Assembly (NCBI GenBank): GCA_002474345.1
Contig: DKQD01000143.1
Coordinates: forward strand, 1 to 22,502
Length of the DNA stretch: 22,502 bases
Direction of reading: 5' to 3'
Origin: Bacteriovoracaceae bacterium UBA7317
Lineage (GTDB): Bacteria; Bdellovibrionota; Bacteriovoracia; Bacteriovoracales; Bacteriovoracaceae
A program made the translations under genes and the position numbers. Below, piece after piece: positions 8,089-15,913 of the stretch (its first letter is position 1; every line of letters starts with the position of its first letter). The notes below the pieces were generated by a model. It was given only the letters and a program-made list of their open reading frames with translations, did no database searches and was not told the DNA's origin.

Positions 8089-10814
8089 TTAATGACAAAG
8101 GTTGTTCCTTCATCTATCTTTGAGCTGACTTGAATATCACCGTTAAGGTCTATAACTTCTTTTTTTACTGCATCCATCCCCACGCCTCTTCCAGATATAT
8201 CTGTGACATCTTCTTTCGTTGAAAAACCAGGAAGAAAAATTAAGTTCAATATTTCTTGTTTTTTAAAATTTGATATTTCATCTTTTGATTTTAATCCATC
8301 ATCGAGGGCTTTTTTCTTAATTTTATCTAGGTCAATCCCTTGTCCATCATCTTGTATTTCTATTTCAAAGTCTCTTTTATCCTTTTTAAAGAGGAGTTTA
8401 ATTTTTCCTTTTTGCGGTTTTGTTTTAGCAATCCTTTCATCTTCAGGTTCAATTCCATGATCAACCATATTTCTAAAAATATGAATAGAGCTATTTATAA
8501 ATTTTGAGTATTTATTAGTATCAACCAATATTTCTTCACCTGATATTTTTACTTCTATTGATTTATCCTGCCTCTGTGCTAATTCATTGACTAAAGAAAC
8601 ATAGCGCTCAAATTTTGTTTTAATATCTGAATAAAGGTACTCTTTTTTTATATAATCTATGTAATCTGACGTGACGTTAAATTGTTTAGCTCTTTTTAAC
8701 ACTTCGGAGACTTGAATGGCACTTCCTTCTTCAACGAGAGCTTTATTAGCAGCTTCTACTATGATCCTATTTGTTTTCATAAAGGATATCAGTTTTTCAT
8801 CCAATAATTTTATCGATCTTTTCATGTTTCCTACTTTCTCTTCAGAAATGGCGGTTTCTATATTATCTATTAAGTTTGTTATTTTTTTTAAACCAAAAAG
8901 ACCAAATCTTGCTTTTAAAGTATGAAAGCCTCTAAAAAGAAGTTCTTTTTCCCCTTTATAGGAAAAATAAAAATCATGGATAAGAGTTTGTGTGTCAAAA
9001 ATAAGATCCACAAACTCAAGAGGATTTTGAAGGCATTTATTTATAAATTCAATATTTTCTTTATCTCTATTTAATTGTTCTTTTAGTTCTACTTCTTTTG
9101 TTTTGTCTGATGCAATAATAACTATTTTATCTACTTTTATTTTCGATTCTTTCTCATAAATTGGTCTGAATTCTAATTCTATATGTTTTTTTTTCGTTCC
9201 TTCAAATTTTTTAGGTGCAAGTCCTTTTAGGTCTCTAAAAGAAAATTTACTTTCAAAAACCTTCTCAATCCATTTTTTAAAAATGTCTCTTTTTTCTCCC
9301 TCTTGGAATAAGACATCCCATATTTCTATTTTTTCTACCTCAGACTCTGTTAAGTTAACTTCCAGGAGGTCTTGAGAGACTCTTGTCGCACCTTCTTCAA
9401 TAATTCCTTCTTTATTAATTGTTAAAAAACCCTCGCTCAAACTACCAAGCAGTAAATCGCGCTTTTTTTTCTGATTGAAGATTTGTTCCATCATAATTTC
9501 AGTACTTTCCATTTCCAGTTCAAGAGCGTAAGTTTTTTCTTTTACTTTTTCTTCCAAGTTATCTTTAAGGTCTGTAACTTCTTTTAGATGTTTTTTGTTT
9601 TCCACATAGGTTCCAGTATAGTTATTGGCTGCAACTATCAGAATAGATGTGGTTGATATTATCATCCCTAATGAGACTAGGCCGTACGATTGGATTAAAC
9701 CTAGAGCGTTGAAAAGATCATTAAACACTGAAATAACTAAACACATTATGCCAATAAAAAATATTTTCGCTCCACTTACTTTGTTTTTTATTCCCATAAC
9801 AGTCATGAATAACAAAAGAAAACTTGTTAAAAAGGCGACTAAAAAGGAAAAGGTTCTAACGATATGGAAAATCTTTATATTAAAATCGATTAAAAGGTAT
9901 AAAAATATTATTGCAACGATTGAAGCAGTTAAACTATAAAAGACACTTAGTTTAGGTAATTTTTTATAAAATAGTTCCGCCACTTTAAACTGGGTATACA
10001 TCATTCCAGGCATCCCAAAATATGACGCGATTAGGGCATTTTTTGGTGAAATAAAGCTTGTTACAAAGTCTAGGTTAAAAAAGAAAAAGGGAAAGATAAG
10101 GCAACCACTCAACCCAGAAAATAGATAAAACTCATTTTTTGTTTTATAAAAAACAAATATTAAAAAAATACCAAAAAGGAGAAAGGCAAAGCCGGAGATA
10201 CTTCTAAAATTACCTCCAAAAAAAAGTAAAAGAGAAAGTTCTGGATCAAACTTTTTGTAGGGTCTTAAATGAAAAGGGAGTTGATAGATTCCTTGCATGA
10301 GGATTGAATTAATTCTAATTGCAATGGTATGCTTTTCTTTTGTGATTTTAAATTTTATAGGTATTGGCTGCAATGAAAAATACCGGTTTACTGAATCTTT
10401 ATCTGACCTTTCATAAACCGCCTTACCGTCCAAGTAAACCTTTGTCTCAGCCATATAAGTATCGATTAAAAGTCTTACGTCTTTTCCGATTAGGTCTTTT
10501 GAAAAATGAAATTTACCTTTATACCAGCCAACCTTATAGAGCTTTTCATCATTATAGGCATTTTTCCAAGAACCAGGAGTCTTAATATGAACCCAATTCT
10601 TTCCAAATTTTTCTTTGGGGTTTTTATTTTCTAAGTTATCGATTCTAGTAAAGGCCCAATTACCGGTTAGTGGGAAAGGTTTATCTAAATTTTCAATTTT
10701 TATATTACATGAAAAGCATTTTTCTTCAGAAGAAGAACTATGAACTTCTCTGTTAATTAGTATTAACCCAAAAATTACAATAATTCTAAGAATTAACATA
10801 GAAAAACGATTCAT
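8070..10814 (-). CDS. 7-TM sensor histidine kinase (paralogue) with atypical HPt motif
   Basis: A 914-residue kinase with the same plan as the convergent neighbour. A signal peptide or N-terminal membrane segment (about 6-22) is followed by a periplasmic jelly-roll-like domain (about 38-185: LTGNWAFTR, LYKVGW, VYLDGKAV) and seven membrane segments (about 195-398). A coiled coil (KEVTDLKDNLEEKV), a PAS-like region (about 445-572), an HPt-like domain with HTLKARFG (His 631) and a CheA-type ATPase follow: IHIFRNMVDHGIE, DDGQGID (822-828) and GRGVGMD (875-881). The HPt motif normally reads HxxKG; here the Gly is Ala, while the His and Lys are kept. Two cysteines (C33, C36) open the periplasmic domain and are absent from the paralogue. 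There is no clear ribosome binding site before ATG 10814; the start is chosen from the signal-peptide fit. No receiver gene is adjacent. The input signal is unknown. Confidence 0.88.
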   Translation of the reverse strand: MNRFSMLILRIIVIFGLILINREVHSSSSEEKCFSCNIKIENLDKPFPLTGNWAFTRIDNLENKNPKEKFGKNWVHIKTPGSWKNAYNDEKLYKVGWYKGKFHFSKDLIGKDVRLLIDTYMAETKVYLDGKAVYERSDKDSVNRYFSLQPIPIKFKITKEKHTIAIRINSILMQGIYQLPFHLRPYKKFDPELSLLLFFGGNFRSISGFAFLLFGIFLIFVFYKTKNEFYLFSGLSGCLIFPFFFFNLDFVTSFISPKNALIASYFGMPGMMYTQFKVAELFYKKLPKLSVFYSLTASIVAIIFLYLLIDFNIKIFHIVRTFSFLVAFLTSFLLLFMTVMGIKNKVSGAKIFFIGIMCLVISVFNDLFNALGLIQSYGLVSLGMIISTTSILIVAANNYTGTYVENKKHLKEVTDLKDNLEEKVKEKTYALELEMESTEIMMEQIFNQKKKRDLLLGSLSEGFLTINKEGIIEEGATRVSQDLLEVNLTESEVEKIEIWDVLFQEGEKRDIFKKWIEKVFESKFSFRDLKGLAPKKFEGTKKKHIELEFRPIYEKESKIKVDKIVIIASDKTKEVELKEQLNRDKENIEFINKCLQNPLEFVDLIFDTQTLIHDFYFSYKGEKELLFRGFHTLKARFGLFGLKKITNLIDNIETAISEEKVGNMKRSIKLLDEKLISFMKTNRIIVEAANKALVEEGSAIQVSEVLKRAKQFNVTSDYIDYIKKEYLYSDIKTKFERYVSLVNELAQRQDKSIEVKISGEEILVDTNKYSKFINSSIHIFRNMVDHGIEPEDERIAKTKPQKGKIKLLFKKDKRDFEIEIQDDGQGIDLDKIKKKALDDGLKSKDEISNFKKQEILNLIFLPGFSTKEDVTDISGRGVGMDAVKKEVIDLNGDIQVSSKIDEGTTFVIKLPLLK

Positions 10815-11033
10815 AATAATTTCAAATTAAATGTTAAATCAACCATTTACCTAATCGGAATTAATAAGAAAAAATTGATTAGAAAGGTTTTTTTTATGTT
10901 TTTTTCAAATAATATTTTTTTATAAAGTAAAATAGAATGACTTATATATCTTGACCTATTCTTTGTATCGATCCTTAATGTTTTTTTTGATTTTGACATC
11001 TACATTGGGCCGAAATTAGGATAAAATGAGGTA

Positions 11034-11468
11034 TTAAATCCCTTTTTGAATTAAATGAATTTCTTTAAGAACTTCATCAGGAATTTTTGCCTTTTGGTTT
11101 TTTCCATAATCGTAATAAACAACTAGTCCACTTCCAACTGCAGCCAATTTATTATCATTTGATTTGGAGGCAACTGCGTAACTCATTAAAAAGCGGTCTT
11201 CTTGGATTTCATCTATGACGGCACCAATCGTGATCTGATCAGGGTAGGAGAGAGGTCTAATGAATTTACATGTGGTCTCAGCAAGGATGGGACCTATTTT
11301 AAGGTTTTTCATAATATCCATTATTTTTACTTTTCCAAAATAAACAATTCTAACGCTCTCAAAATACCTAAAGTAAACAATATTATTAACATGTTGAAAG
11401 GAGTCCATTTCTCCCCAGGCTATATCTTGCTCGATTTGCACAGGAAAATCGTTGATTGATCTTTTCAA
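11034..11468 (-). CDS. Acyl-CoA thioesterase, 4HBT/hotdog family (YbgC/FadM-like)
   Basis: A 144-residue cytoplasmic hotdog-fold protein. The N-terminal motif WGEMDSFQHVNN (D22, H26) followed by VYFRYFESVR is the typical active-site region of 4-hydroxybenzoyl-CoA-type thioesterases, which hydrolyse acyl-CoA thioesters. Length is normal. Translation appears to start at TTG (11468-11466): AAGGA lies seven bases before it and no better ATG is present. It is divergent from the SDR gene, with 229 bases between the starts. The substrate cannot be read from the sequence. Confidence 0.87.
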   Translation of the reverse strand: MKRSINDFPVQIEQDIAWGEMDSFQHVNNIVYFRYFESVRIVYFGKVKIMDIMKNLKIGPILAETTCKFIRPLSYPDQITIGAVIDEIQEDRFLMSYAVASKSNDNKLAAVGSGLVVYYDYGKNQKAKIPDEVLKEIHLIQKGI

Positions 11469-11697
11469 GTTCGAGTCCTTTTTTAAAACACCGTTAATTG
11501 ATTGATGATAAGTTTTTGTTTTTTGATCTAGCTATAACTTTACTTTGGTTTGGCCAAATTTAACACTATTAAAAATTAAGTAACGATTTCTTTTTTAAAG
11601 CACTATTTCAAATATAGTTTTTGTCTATGTAACAGATGGGATTGTTATTTATCAGAAAAACTTTGATTAGATTTATAATTAATGGAGGAGGTATGTC

Positions 11698-12693
11698 ATG
11701 GGAATGTTACCCAAGACACTTGTCTGTGATGAAAACTTACTCGACAAAGACTTGTTTGGAAAAACTTATATTGTGACTGGCGCCAACAGTGGTATTGGGC
11801 TAACAACTTCAAAACAACTTGTTAAACAAGGTGCTCATGTCATTATGGCCTGTAGGAATACTAACGACGGCAAAAGGATTAAAAAGAAGTTTGAAAAACT
11901 AAATTATAAAGGGTCATCAAAAGTTTTAAAACTAGATTTGGCGGATCTAAATTCTGTAAGGGATTTTGCTGAACTCTTTTTGAATGATTATAAAAAACTG
12001 GATGGACTCATAAACAATGCAGGTATTATGATGTGTCCTAAAAGCTACACTAAGGATGGTTTTGAAATGCAGTTTGGGGTCAATCATTTGGGCCATTTTC
12101 TCTTAACCGAATTATTAATGGACATCTTAAAAAAAAGTGCTCCCTCACGTATCATTATCCTTTCTAGTAGCGCTCATGATTCGTTACCGGGCCTTGTTAA
12201 ATTTGCGGATATTGACCTAAAAGATCCTCATTTTAAAAAGAGGAAATACAATAAGGCAGCTGCTTATTGCCAGTCAAAGTTTGCGAATTTTCTTCATGCC
12301 AAAAGTTTGGCGAGAAGGTTAGAGGGAACAGGAGTCACTGCTATTAGTGTTCACCCTGGTATGGTTAAAACGAACCTCTCTAGACATATGATGCCCGATT
12401 GGGTTCAAAAAACTATTGGAAACTTAATCTTTAGAATAATTGGTGTGATCAATCCTGATGATGGTGCCCAGACCAGTTTGCATACTCTCTTAGATGAAGA
12501 CATTCCTGACCACGCTGGGGAATATTATTCCCAGACTTCAATGTATCGGGATAAGGATTGCAATGAAGGGGGATGGCCTATGAAGTCGCCCAACCCAAAG
12601 GCCAATGACCGAAACTTGGAAGATGGTTTATGGTCCTTAAGTTGCTCGGAAGTTGGCATTAGTGAAAGTAAGCCTTTAAAAAAGAGTGCTTAG
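11698..12693 (+). CDS. Short-chain dehydrogenase/reductase, retinol-dehydrogenase-like
   Basis: A 331-residue classical SDR that uses NAD(P)H to interconvert an alcohol and a carbonyl. Motifs: cofactor-binding TGANSGIG (27-34), NNAG (106-109), the catalytic serine in ILSSSAHD (about 156-158) and YCQSK with Y190 and K194. The HPGMVKTNLSRH segment and the overall pattern match the RDH11-14/WWOX-like branch of SDRs. The ribosome binding site is strong (GGAGGAGG, six bases before the ATG). About 30 residues after the substrate loop (YYSQTSMYRDKDCNEGGW) are also typical of this branch. The substrate is unknown; the family acts on retinoids, lipids and steroids in animals, and bacterial members are mostly uncharacterised. 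Confidence 0.9.
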   Translation: MGMLPKTLVCDENLLDKDLFGKTYIVTGANSGIGLTTSKQLVKQGAHVIMACRNTNDGKRIKKKFEKLNYKGSSKVLKLDLADLNSVRDFAELFLNDYKKLDGLINNAGIMMCPKSYTKDGFEMQFGVNHLGHFLLTELLMDILKKSAPSRIIILSSSAHDSLPGLVKFADIDLKDPHFKKRKYNKAAAYCQSKFANFLHAKSLARRLEGTGVTAISVHPGMVKTNLSRHMMPDWVQKTIGNLIFRIIGVINPDDGAQTSLHTLLDEDIPDHAGEYYSQTSMYRDKDCNEGGWPMKSPNPKANDRNLEDGLWSLSCSEVGISESKPLKKSA

Positions 12694-12710
12694 GAAGCTT
12701 AAGTACGGCC

Positions 12711-14642
12711 TTAAGTTTCTTTTTCCTCTTTTGGCGCTGGAAAGTAATCGGCTTTTTCTCCAATTAAATGGCCTTTTGGCATGGGTTTCCCTAATTCTTC
12801 AATGCTTATAACTGATGCACCTAGATTTAAAGACTTTCTCAATTTATCCATTGTTTTAGGAGCAAAGGGAGAAAGCATAATCATGATATTTTTTAAAATG
12901 AAAAAGCTTGAAAAGAGAGCATCTTTTCTTTGTTCCATGTCGAAGCGGTCATCATGTGGCTTAAATTGAGTGAAGAGGCTATTAATAATACGAGCGTAGT
13001 TTTCAATCATAAAAAGAATTTTAGGGTAATCAGCTTTTTCCATCATTCTTATATAATTTTGAACAATCTTATAAGTTTCCTTTTTTGTTTTTCCTATGAG
13101 TTTTCCTGTAGGTACTTTACCATCAAACTTTGAGTGGACCGCTGATATTGGTTTCTCAAAAGCAGCATTTAAAGGTCCGGCCAAAAATTCATTTCTTTTT
13201 TGAAATGTCTCAAAGTCAAAGTTTGAATTCTTTTCAGGAAGGCTTAAAAGAGAAAGAAAGTAGCGGACTTGATCTGAGTCATAACCCATCTCTTCAAGAA
13301 ACTGGTCACCTGTGTAGAAATTGCCAGTCGACTTACTCATCTTTTGGCCATCCATATGGAGGTGGTAGTTGCTGAAGATATCTGTTAATTGAAGTTCACC
13401 CTTCTTTGGCATGCGGTTTTTTGCCTCTTGGGTTCCAAGCCACATCGCTCCTTGCATTAGGACGTAAAAATAAACGTTATCTTGTCCTAAAAACTGATAA
13501 ACATTGGATTCTGGATCTGTCCAAAATTCTTTATAGAGCTCAGGATCCAGACCCTTTTTCTTTAATGCCGTTTGGGTAAAGCTTATAGGGGCAATAAGAG
13601 ACTCAGGCCAGACATAAAGAGACTTGTTTTCCATGCCTTCATCTCTATCTTTTGGAACGGGAATGCCCCATGAAACATCCCTCGTTATAGAACGATGGGC
13701 CCATCCATCCATAAGCTCTGTTTCAATATCATTATTGGTAAGGGTTTGTTTTCCTTTTTCAAGGTCAACAAGGTTATCAAACTGAACAACAATTTTTTTC
13801 CCGGGTGCATAACGGCTCTTGTGCTTGGGAAGCTCGACCTTCAGTCCTTTAAAAGTTTCTTCGTCTTTATTAGAAAAAACAAGAGAAGGGTAGACTGTGT
13901 TGATTGTTTCTAAGTAAACGCTTTTTCTCCAGGTCTTTTTCTTTCCCTCTATCCATTCTTTGAGTTCATCAGTGACTTGCCACATATCGAGCCACCAATG
14001 GTCAGTGTCTTTTAAAACCGGTTTACCATCGCTAACTGTGCTTTTTGGGTTTTTGAGTTCACTGGCTTTATAATTAGCACCACAGGAGTCGCACTCTTCG
14101 CTATAAGCTTTTTTATGGTCGCACTTCGGGCATTCTCCATAGACGAAGCGGTCGGGGAGGAACATTTCTATCTTGGGGTCATACCATTGCTCAGAAGTTT
14201 TTTTAGTGAGGAACTTATTATCGTGAAGTTTTCTTAAAAAATCCTGACAGTAATTCTTGTGGTGTTCGAATGTTTCCTCTCTGGAGGTTCCTGTATAAAC
14301 ATCAAGCTCAATAGAATAGTCTTTAAGTGTCTTTTGTTGCTTTGAATGTATCTCATCTATGAACTCTTTTGTGGATATATTCTTTGTTTTGGCCGCAACC
14401 TCAGAGTTCGAGCCGTGGTCGTCTGTACCGCAAACAAAAAGAACGTTTTCAGGACCGATCAGCATTTTTAGCCATCGTGAGTAAATATCCGCAGGAACAT
14501 GAGCACCGGCCAGGTGACCAATATGAAGAGGGCCATTAGCGTAGGGCATCCCCGCTGTGACGACGGCTTTTTTAGGCTTTTTTACTCTATGTAATACCTT
14601 GGCCAAATCATCTTGGAGGCCTTTTAGTTCTTCATCAATCAT
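12711..14642 (-). CDS. metG: Methionyl-tRNA synthetase with an extra insertion
   Basis: Class I aminoacyl-tRNA synthetase that charges tRNA(Met). With the start chosen here it is 643 residues: HIGH motif PLHIGHL at about 40, one zinc knob CPKC...CDSC (Cys at about 171, 174, 184, 187), SITRDVSWGIPVP, and KMSKS at about 434. A helical anticodon-binding domain follows, and there is no C-terminal EMAPII-like tRNA-binding domain. Between the WRKSV helix and the SITRD motif there are about 60 residues more than in usual MetRS (about 250-309). The frame is open to 14720, but ATG 14642 is preferred: AGGA lies eight bases before it, whereas the upstream ATGs lack ribosome binding sites and would add an unusual N-terminal tail. 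It ends 17 bases from the convergent SDR gene. Confidence 0.95.
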   Translation of the reverse strand: MIDEELKGLQDDLAKVLHRVKKPKKAVVTAGMPYANGPLHIGHLAGAHVPADIYSRWLKMLIGPENVLFVCGTDDHGSNSEVAAKTKNISTKEFIDEIHSKQQKTLKDYSIELDVYTGTSREETFEHHKNYCQDFLRKLHDNKFLTKKTSEQWYDPKIEMFLPDRFVYGECPKCDHKKAYSEECDSCGANYKASELKNPKSTVSDGKPVLKDTDHWWLDMWQVTDELKEWIEGKKKTWRKSVYLETINTVYPSLVFSNKDEETFKGLKVELPKHKSRYAPGKKIVVQFDNLVDLEKGKQTLTNNDIETELMDGWAHRSITRDVSWGIPVPKDRDEGMENKSLYVWPESLIAPISFTQTALKKKGLDPELYKEFWTDPESNVYQFLGQDNVYFYVLMQGAMWLGTQEAKNRMPKKGELQLTDIFSNYHLHMDGQKMSKSTGNFYTGDQFLEEMGYDSDQVRYFLSLLSLPEKNSNFDFETFQKRNEFLAGPLNAAFEKPISAVHSKFDGKVPTGKLIGKTKKETYKIVQNYIRMMEKADYPKILFMIENYARIINSLFTQFKPHDDRFDMEQRKDALFSSFFILKNIMIMLSPFAPKTMDKLRKSLNLGASVISIEELGKPMPKGHLIGEKADYFPAPKEEKET

Positions 14643-14747
14643 CGCTTTGTTCCTGACTAGTTTTAAAAACGACATACTAGCCAATTTGACGTCATTTATC
14701 CATTTTAAACTGGAGGTCATGAGAGGAGATTTGTTCTAGGATTGAAA

Positions 14748-14931
14748 TAAAAAGGGCTTTAAACTCCATCAAGGTTCTAAAAGCCCTTGCTCAGGCCCAG
14801 TAATGCTCCGCATTTTAAGTTTTTGTAAAGGATGCCAAAAGTAAAGCTCACAGTCTACCCACGGTAGTCTTCACTTTTAGAAAGGTCGATGTATTGCGTT
14901 CCCATGAACTCTTCATGAGTACTATGAATAC
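14748..14931 (-). ncRNA. Candidate structured RNA or metG leader ending in an intrinsic terminator
   Basis: Read on the - strand, about 185 bases contain a chain of hairpins. One spans 14931-14891 (5-bp outer stem) with a perfect inner stem CATGAA/TTCATG. Next is a 10-bp stem (14878-14869 with 14846-14837, one G-U) enclosing CTACC/GGTAG. Then comes AATGC-GGA-GCATT (14814-14802) and finally a GC-rich terminator. No T-box (no AGGGTGGNACCGCG-like tract), SAM riboswitch, SRP, RNase P or tmRNA signature was recognised. It could be a separate small RNA or an attenuator ahead of metG; no clear promoter was found. Confidence 0.35.
14752..14788 (-). terminator. Rho-independent terminator upstream of metG
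   Basis: On the - strand AAGGGCTTT and AAAGCCCTT form a perfect 9-bp stem around a 19-base loop that can itself pair (AAC/GTT), followed by TTTATTTC. The + side has no U tract, so it acts on - strand transcripts: either read-through from the gene at 15042 or a short RNA starting in the gap. Confidence 0.65.
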
Positions 14932-14957
14932 CAATTTTATTTTGATTTTTGAGGGGA

Positions 14958-15018
14958 AAATATTTAGTCGATTAAACGACTTAAGTAGACCAACGGTAGG
15001 CCTACTTAAGAAATATTT
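14958..15018 (-). terminator. Branched inverted repeat after the secreted-protein gene, likely transcript end
   Basis: CTTAAGTAG (14980-14988) pairs perfectly with CTACTTAAG (15002-15010). Outside this, AAATATTT at 14958-14965 pairs with AAATATTT at 15011-15018, and the bases between the left arms form a small hairpin of their own, GTCG-ATTAAA-CGAC. The result is a three-way junction starting 24 bases after the - strand stop at 15042 and followed by TTCCCC. A terminator or RNA-stabilising 3' end is likely. Confidence 0.45.
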
Positions 15019-15041
15019 AATTGATTTTTTTAATAGGAGTT

Positions 15042-15638
15042 TTAGAGAAGTTCGTGATTAAGCCTTTCAAGATCTAATTCGAACATATACTTTCCAACGA
15101 CAGGTAGTTTTGCATTGGCTATAACTTTGACAAAAATTGGTGCCCTAAAGTCACTATAATCTAGTTCTTGTGTTGGGTGAACCCAAAGCTCAATCTCACC
15201 AATCCCACTTTTAACTTTTAACCTCAAGCAGTTGCTAACGCCATTAACTGTTTCTTCACCTATGAATGTTATAGATCCAAACCCGTACCTTTTGGTTTGA
15301 ACCTGTTCTGTTTTCATATCCTCTAGTACCTTCATAAGCTTATCGTAATTTCCTATGACCGCTGGTATTGCCCTATCATCTAGAGAGTCTCTTTTTTTAA
15401 TGGGAAGCCACCACTTCTTATCAACATCGTAACTGCCACCTAAATAATAATTATTTCCTTTTTTAATAACTTGAAGGTTCATGAGCCCACTTTTAACCGG
15501 GTTATCGCTATTTTTTTTAATTCTAAGACCCATCATATCTTTGTTGAGGTCTAGTCCTGTTTCAACGGCAGGGAAAGCGGGTGTTTGGAAAACGATTGCT
15601 GTAATAAAAGACAGTATGATTAGGATTGCTTTTTTCAT
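15042..15638 (-). CDS. Secreted protein of unknown function
   Basis: 198 residues, not recognised. An N-terminal signal peptide (MKKAILIILSFITAIVFQ, cleavage probably after FPA) is followed by a beta-rich soluble domain with WWLPIKKRD, GSITFIGEE and GEIELWVHPT; a periplasmic or outer-membrane-associated location is likely. The overall look (a short 'minor outer membrane lipoprotein-carrier-like' beta pattern ending in VGKYMFELDL) resembles secreted proteins that are read out as curved sheets, but no family is claimed. A GTG nine bases upstream is in frame; ATG 15638 is preferred because TAGTAGG lies eight bases before it. Its leader shares an 11-base motif with the leader of the next gene upstream (15914-16813). 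It has a single cysteine, so no disulfide. Confidence 0.82.
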   Translation of the reverse strand: MKKAILIILSFITAIVFQTPAFPAVETGLDLNKDMMGLRIKKNSDNPVKSGLMNLQVIKKGNNYYLGGSYDVDKKWWLPIKKRDSLDDRAIPAVIGNYDKLMKVLEDMKTEQVQTKRYGFGSITFIGEETVNGVSNCLRLKVKSGIGEIELWVHPTQELDYSDFRAPIFVKVIANAKLPVVGKYMFELDLERLNHELL

Positions 15639-15649
15639 AAGTGACACCT

Positions 15650-15660
15650 ACTAGGAAAAG
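15650..15660 (-). promoter_or_regulatory. Leader motif CTTTTCCTAGT, copy 1
   Basis: CTTTTCCTAGT on the - strand, with 11 bases between it and the ATG at 15638. The same 11 bases occur at the same distance before the neighbouring gene's ATG at 16813. The ribosome binding site follows immediately. Confidence 0.45.
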
Positions 15661-15685
15661 AAGTTGGTAAATAAAAAGTTGCTCC

Positions 15686-15694
15686 TTTATAGCA
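15686..15694 (-). promoter_or_regulatory. Candidate extended -10 promoter element
   Basis: TGCTATAAA on the - strand is a good extended -10 and would start a transcript about 40 bases before the ATG at 15638. No matching -35 was seen. Confidence 0.3.
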
Positions 15695-15851
15695 CTTTTT
15701 CCGGCGAGTAGGTGGTGAAATGACTCAATGTGTAAAAAGTTCTCGGTTCCTTACTTCTCTAATCAGTCCTCTAATAATTCTCAATAAAAACAATGGCTTA
15801 ATGGCTTTAAAAAGGTCATCAATAAAAGTACTTGTTGTGGTTTAGGAGACC

Positions 15852-15895
15852 AGAAATAAAAAATCCTCCAGCTAAGTGGAGGATTTTTTATTTCT
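15852..15895 (-). terminator. Strong intrinsic terminator of the thioredoxin-fold gene
   Basis: A perfect 18-bp stem (15852-15869 with 15878-15895) with the GC core TCCTCC/GGAGGA and an 8-base loop. It starts 18 bases after the stop at 15914. The A/T outer part gives a U tract on both strands, so it may work in both directions. Confidence 0.85.
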
Positions 15896-15913
15896 TATTA
15901 ACTTTGCTTTATT

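Larger units (their letters stand above)
14643..15041. other. Non-coding region between metG and a secreted-protein gene
   Basis: No convincing gene in these 399 bases. They hold a - strand intrinsic terminator (14752-14788), at least three further hairpins (14802-14931) and a branched inverted repeat (14958-15018). This is unusually structured for this AT-rich sequence. The metG promoter must lie here, but no good -35/-10 pair stands out. Confidence 0.6.

Noticed and set aside
9625..9939. A 104-residue open frame on the + strand
   Set aside because: It lies wholly antisense to the well-supported kinase at 8070-10814 and has no ribosome binding site or family resemblance.
10992..11028. TTTTGACA and ATAAAAT on the + strand as a promoter
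   Set aside because: The spacing is about 23 bases and it points into the - strand thioesterase gene, with nothing to transcribe.
11468..11478. GTTCGAGTCC, which looks like a tRNA T-loop
   Set aside because: The flanking five bases on each side (TCAAG and CCTTT) do not pair, and no acceptor or anticodon arm is present; it is the leader of the thioesterase gene on the other strand.
11663..11679. TTGATT and TATAAT before the SDR gene as a promoter
   Set aside because: The two boxes are far too close, and a start from this TATAAT would remove the ribosome binding site.
14643..14720. An upstream extension of metG to ATG 14720
   Set aside because: There is no ribosome binding site before that ATG, and the extra 26 residues are not typical of MetRS; ATG 14642 has AGGA at good spacing.
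14855..14905. A 16-codon open frame on the - strand (ATG to TAG) inside the structured region upstream of metG
   Set aside because: It has no usable ribosome binding site and is not Met-rich, so it is not supported as an attenuator peptide. It could be revisited if ribosome profiling shows translation.
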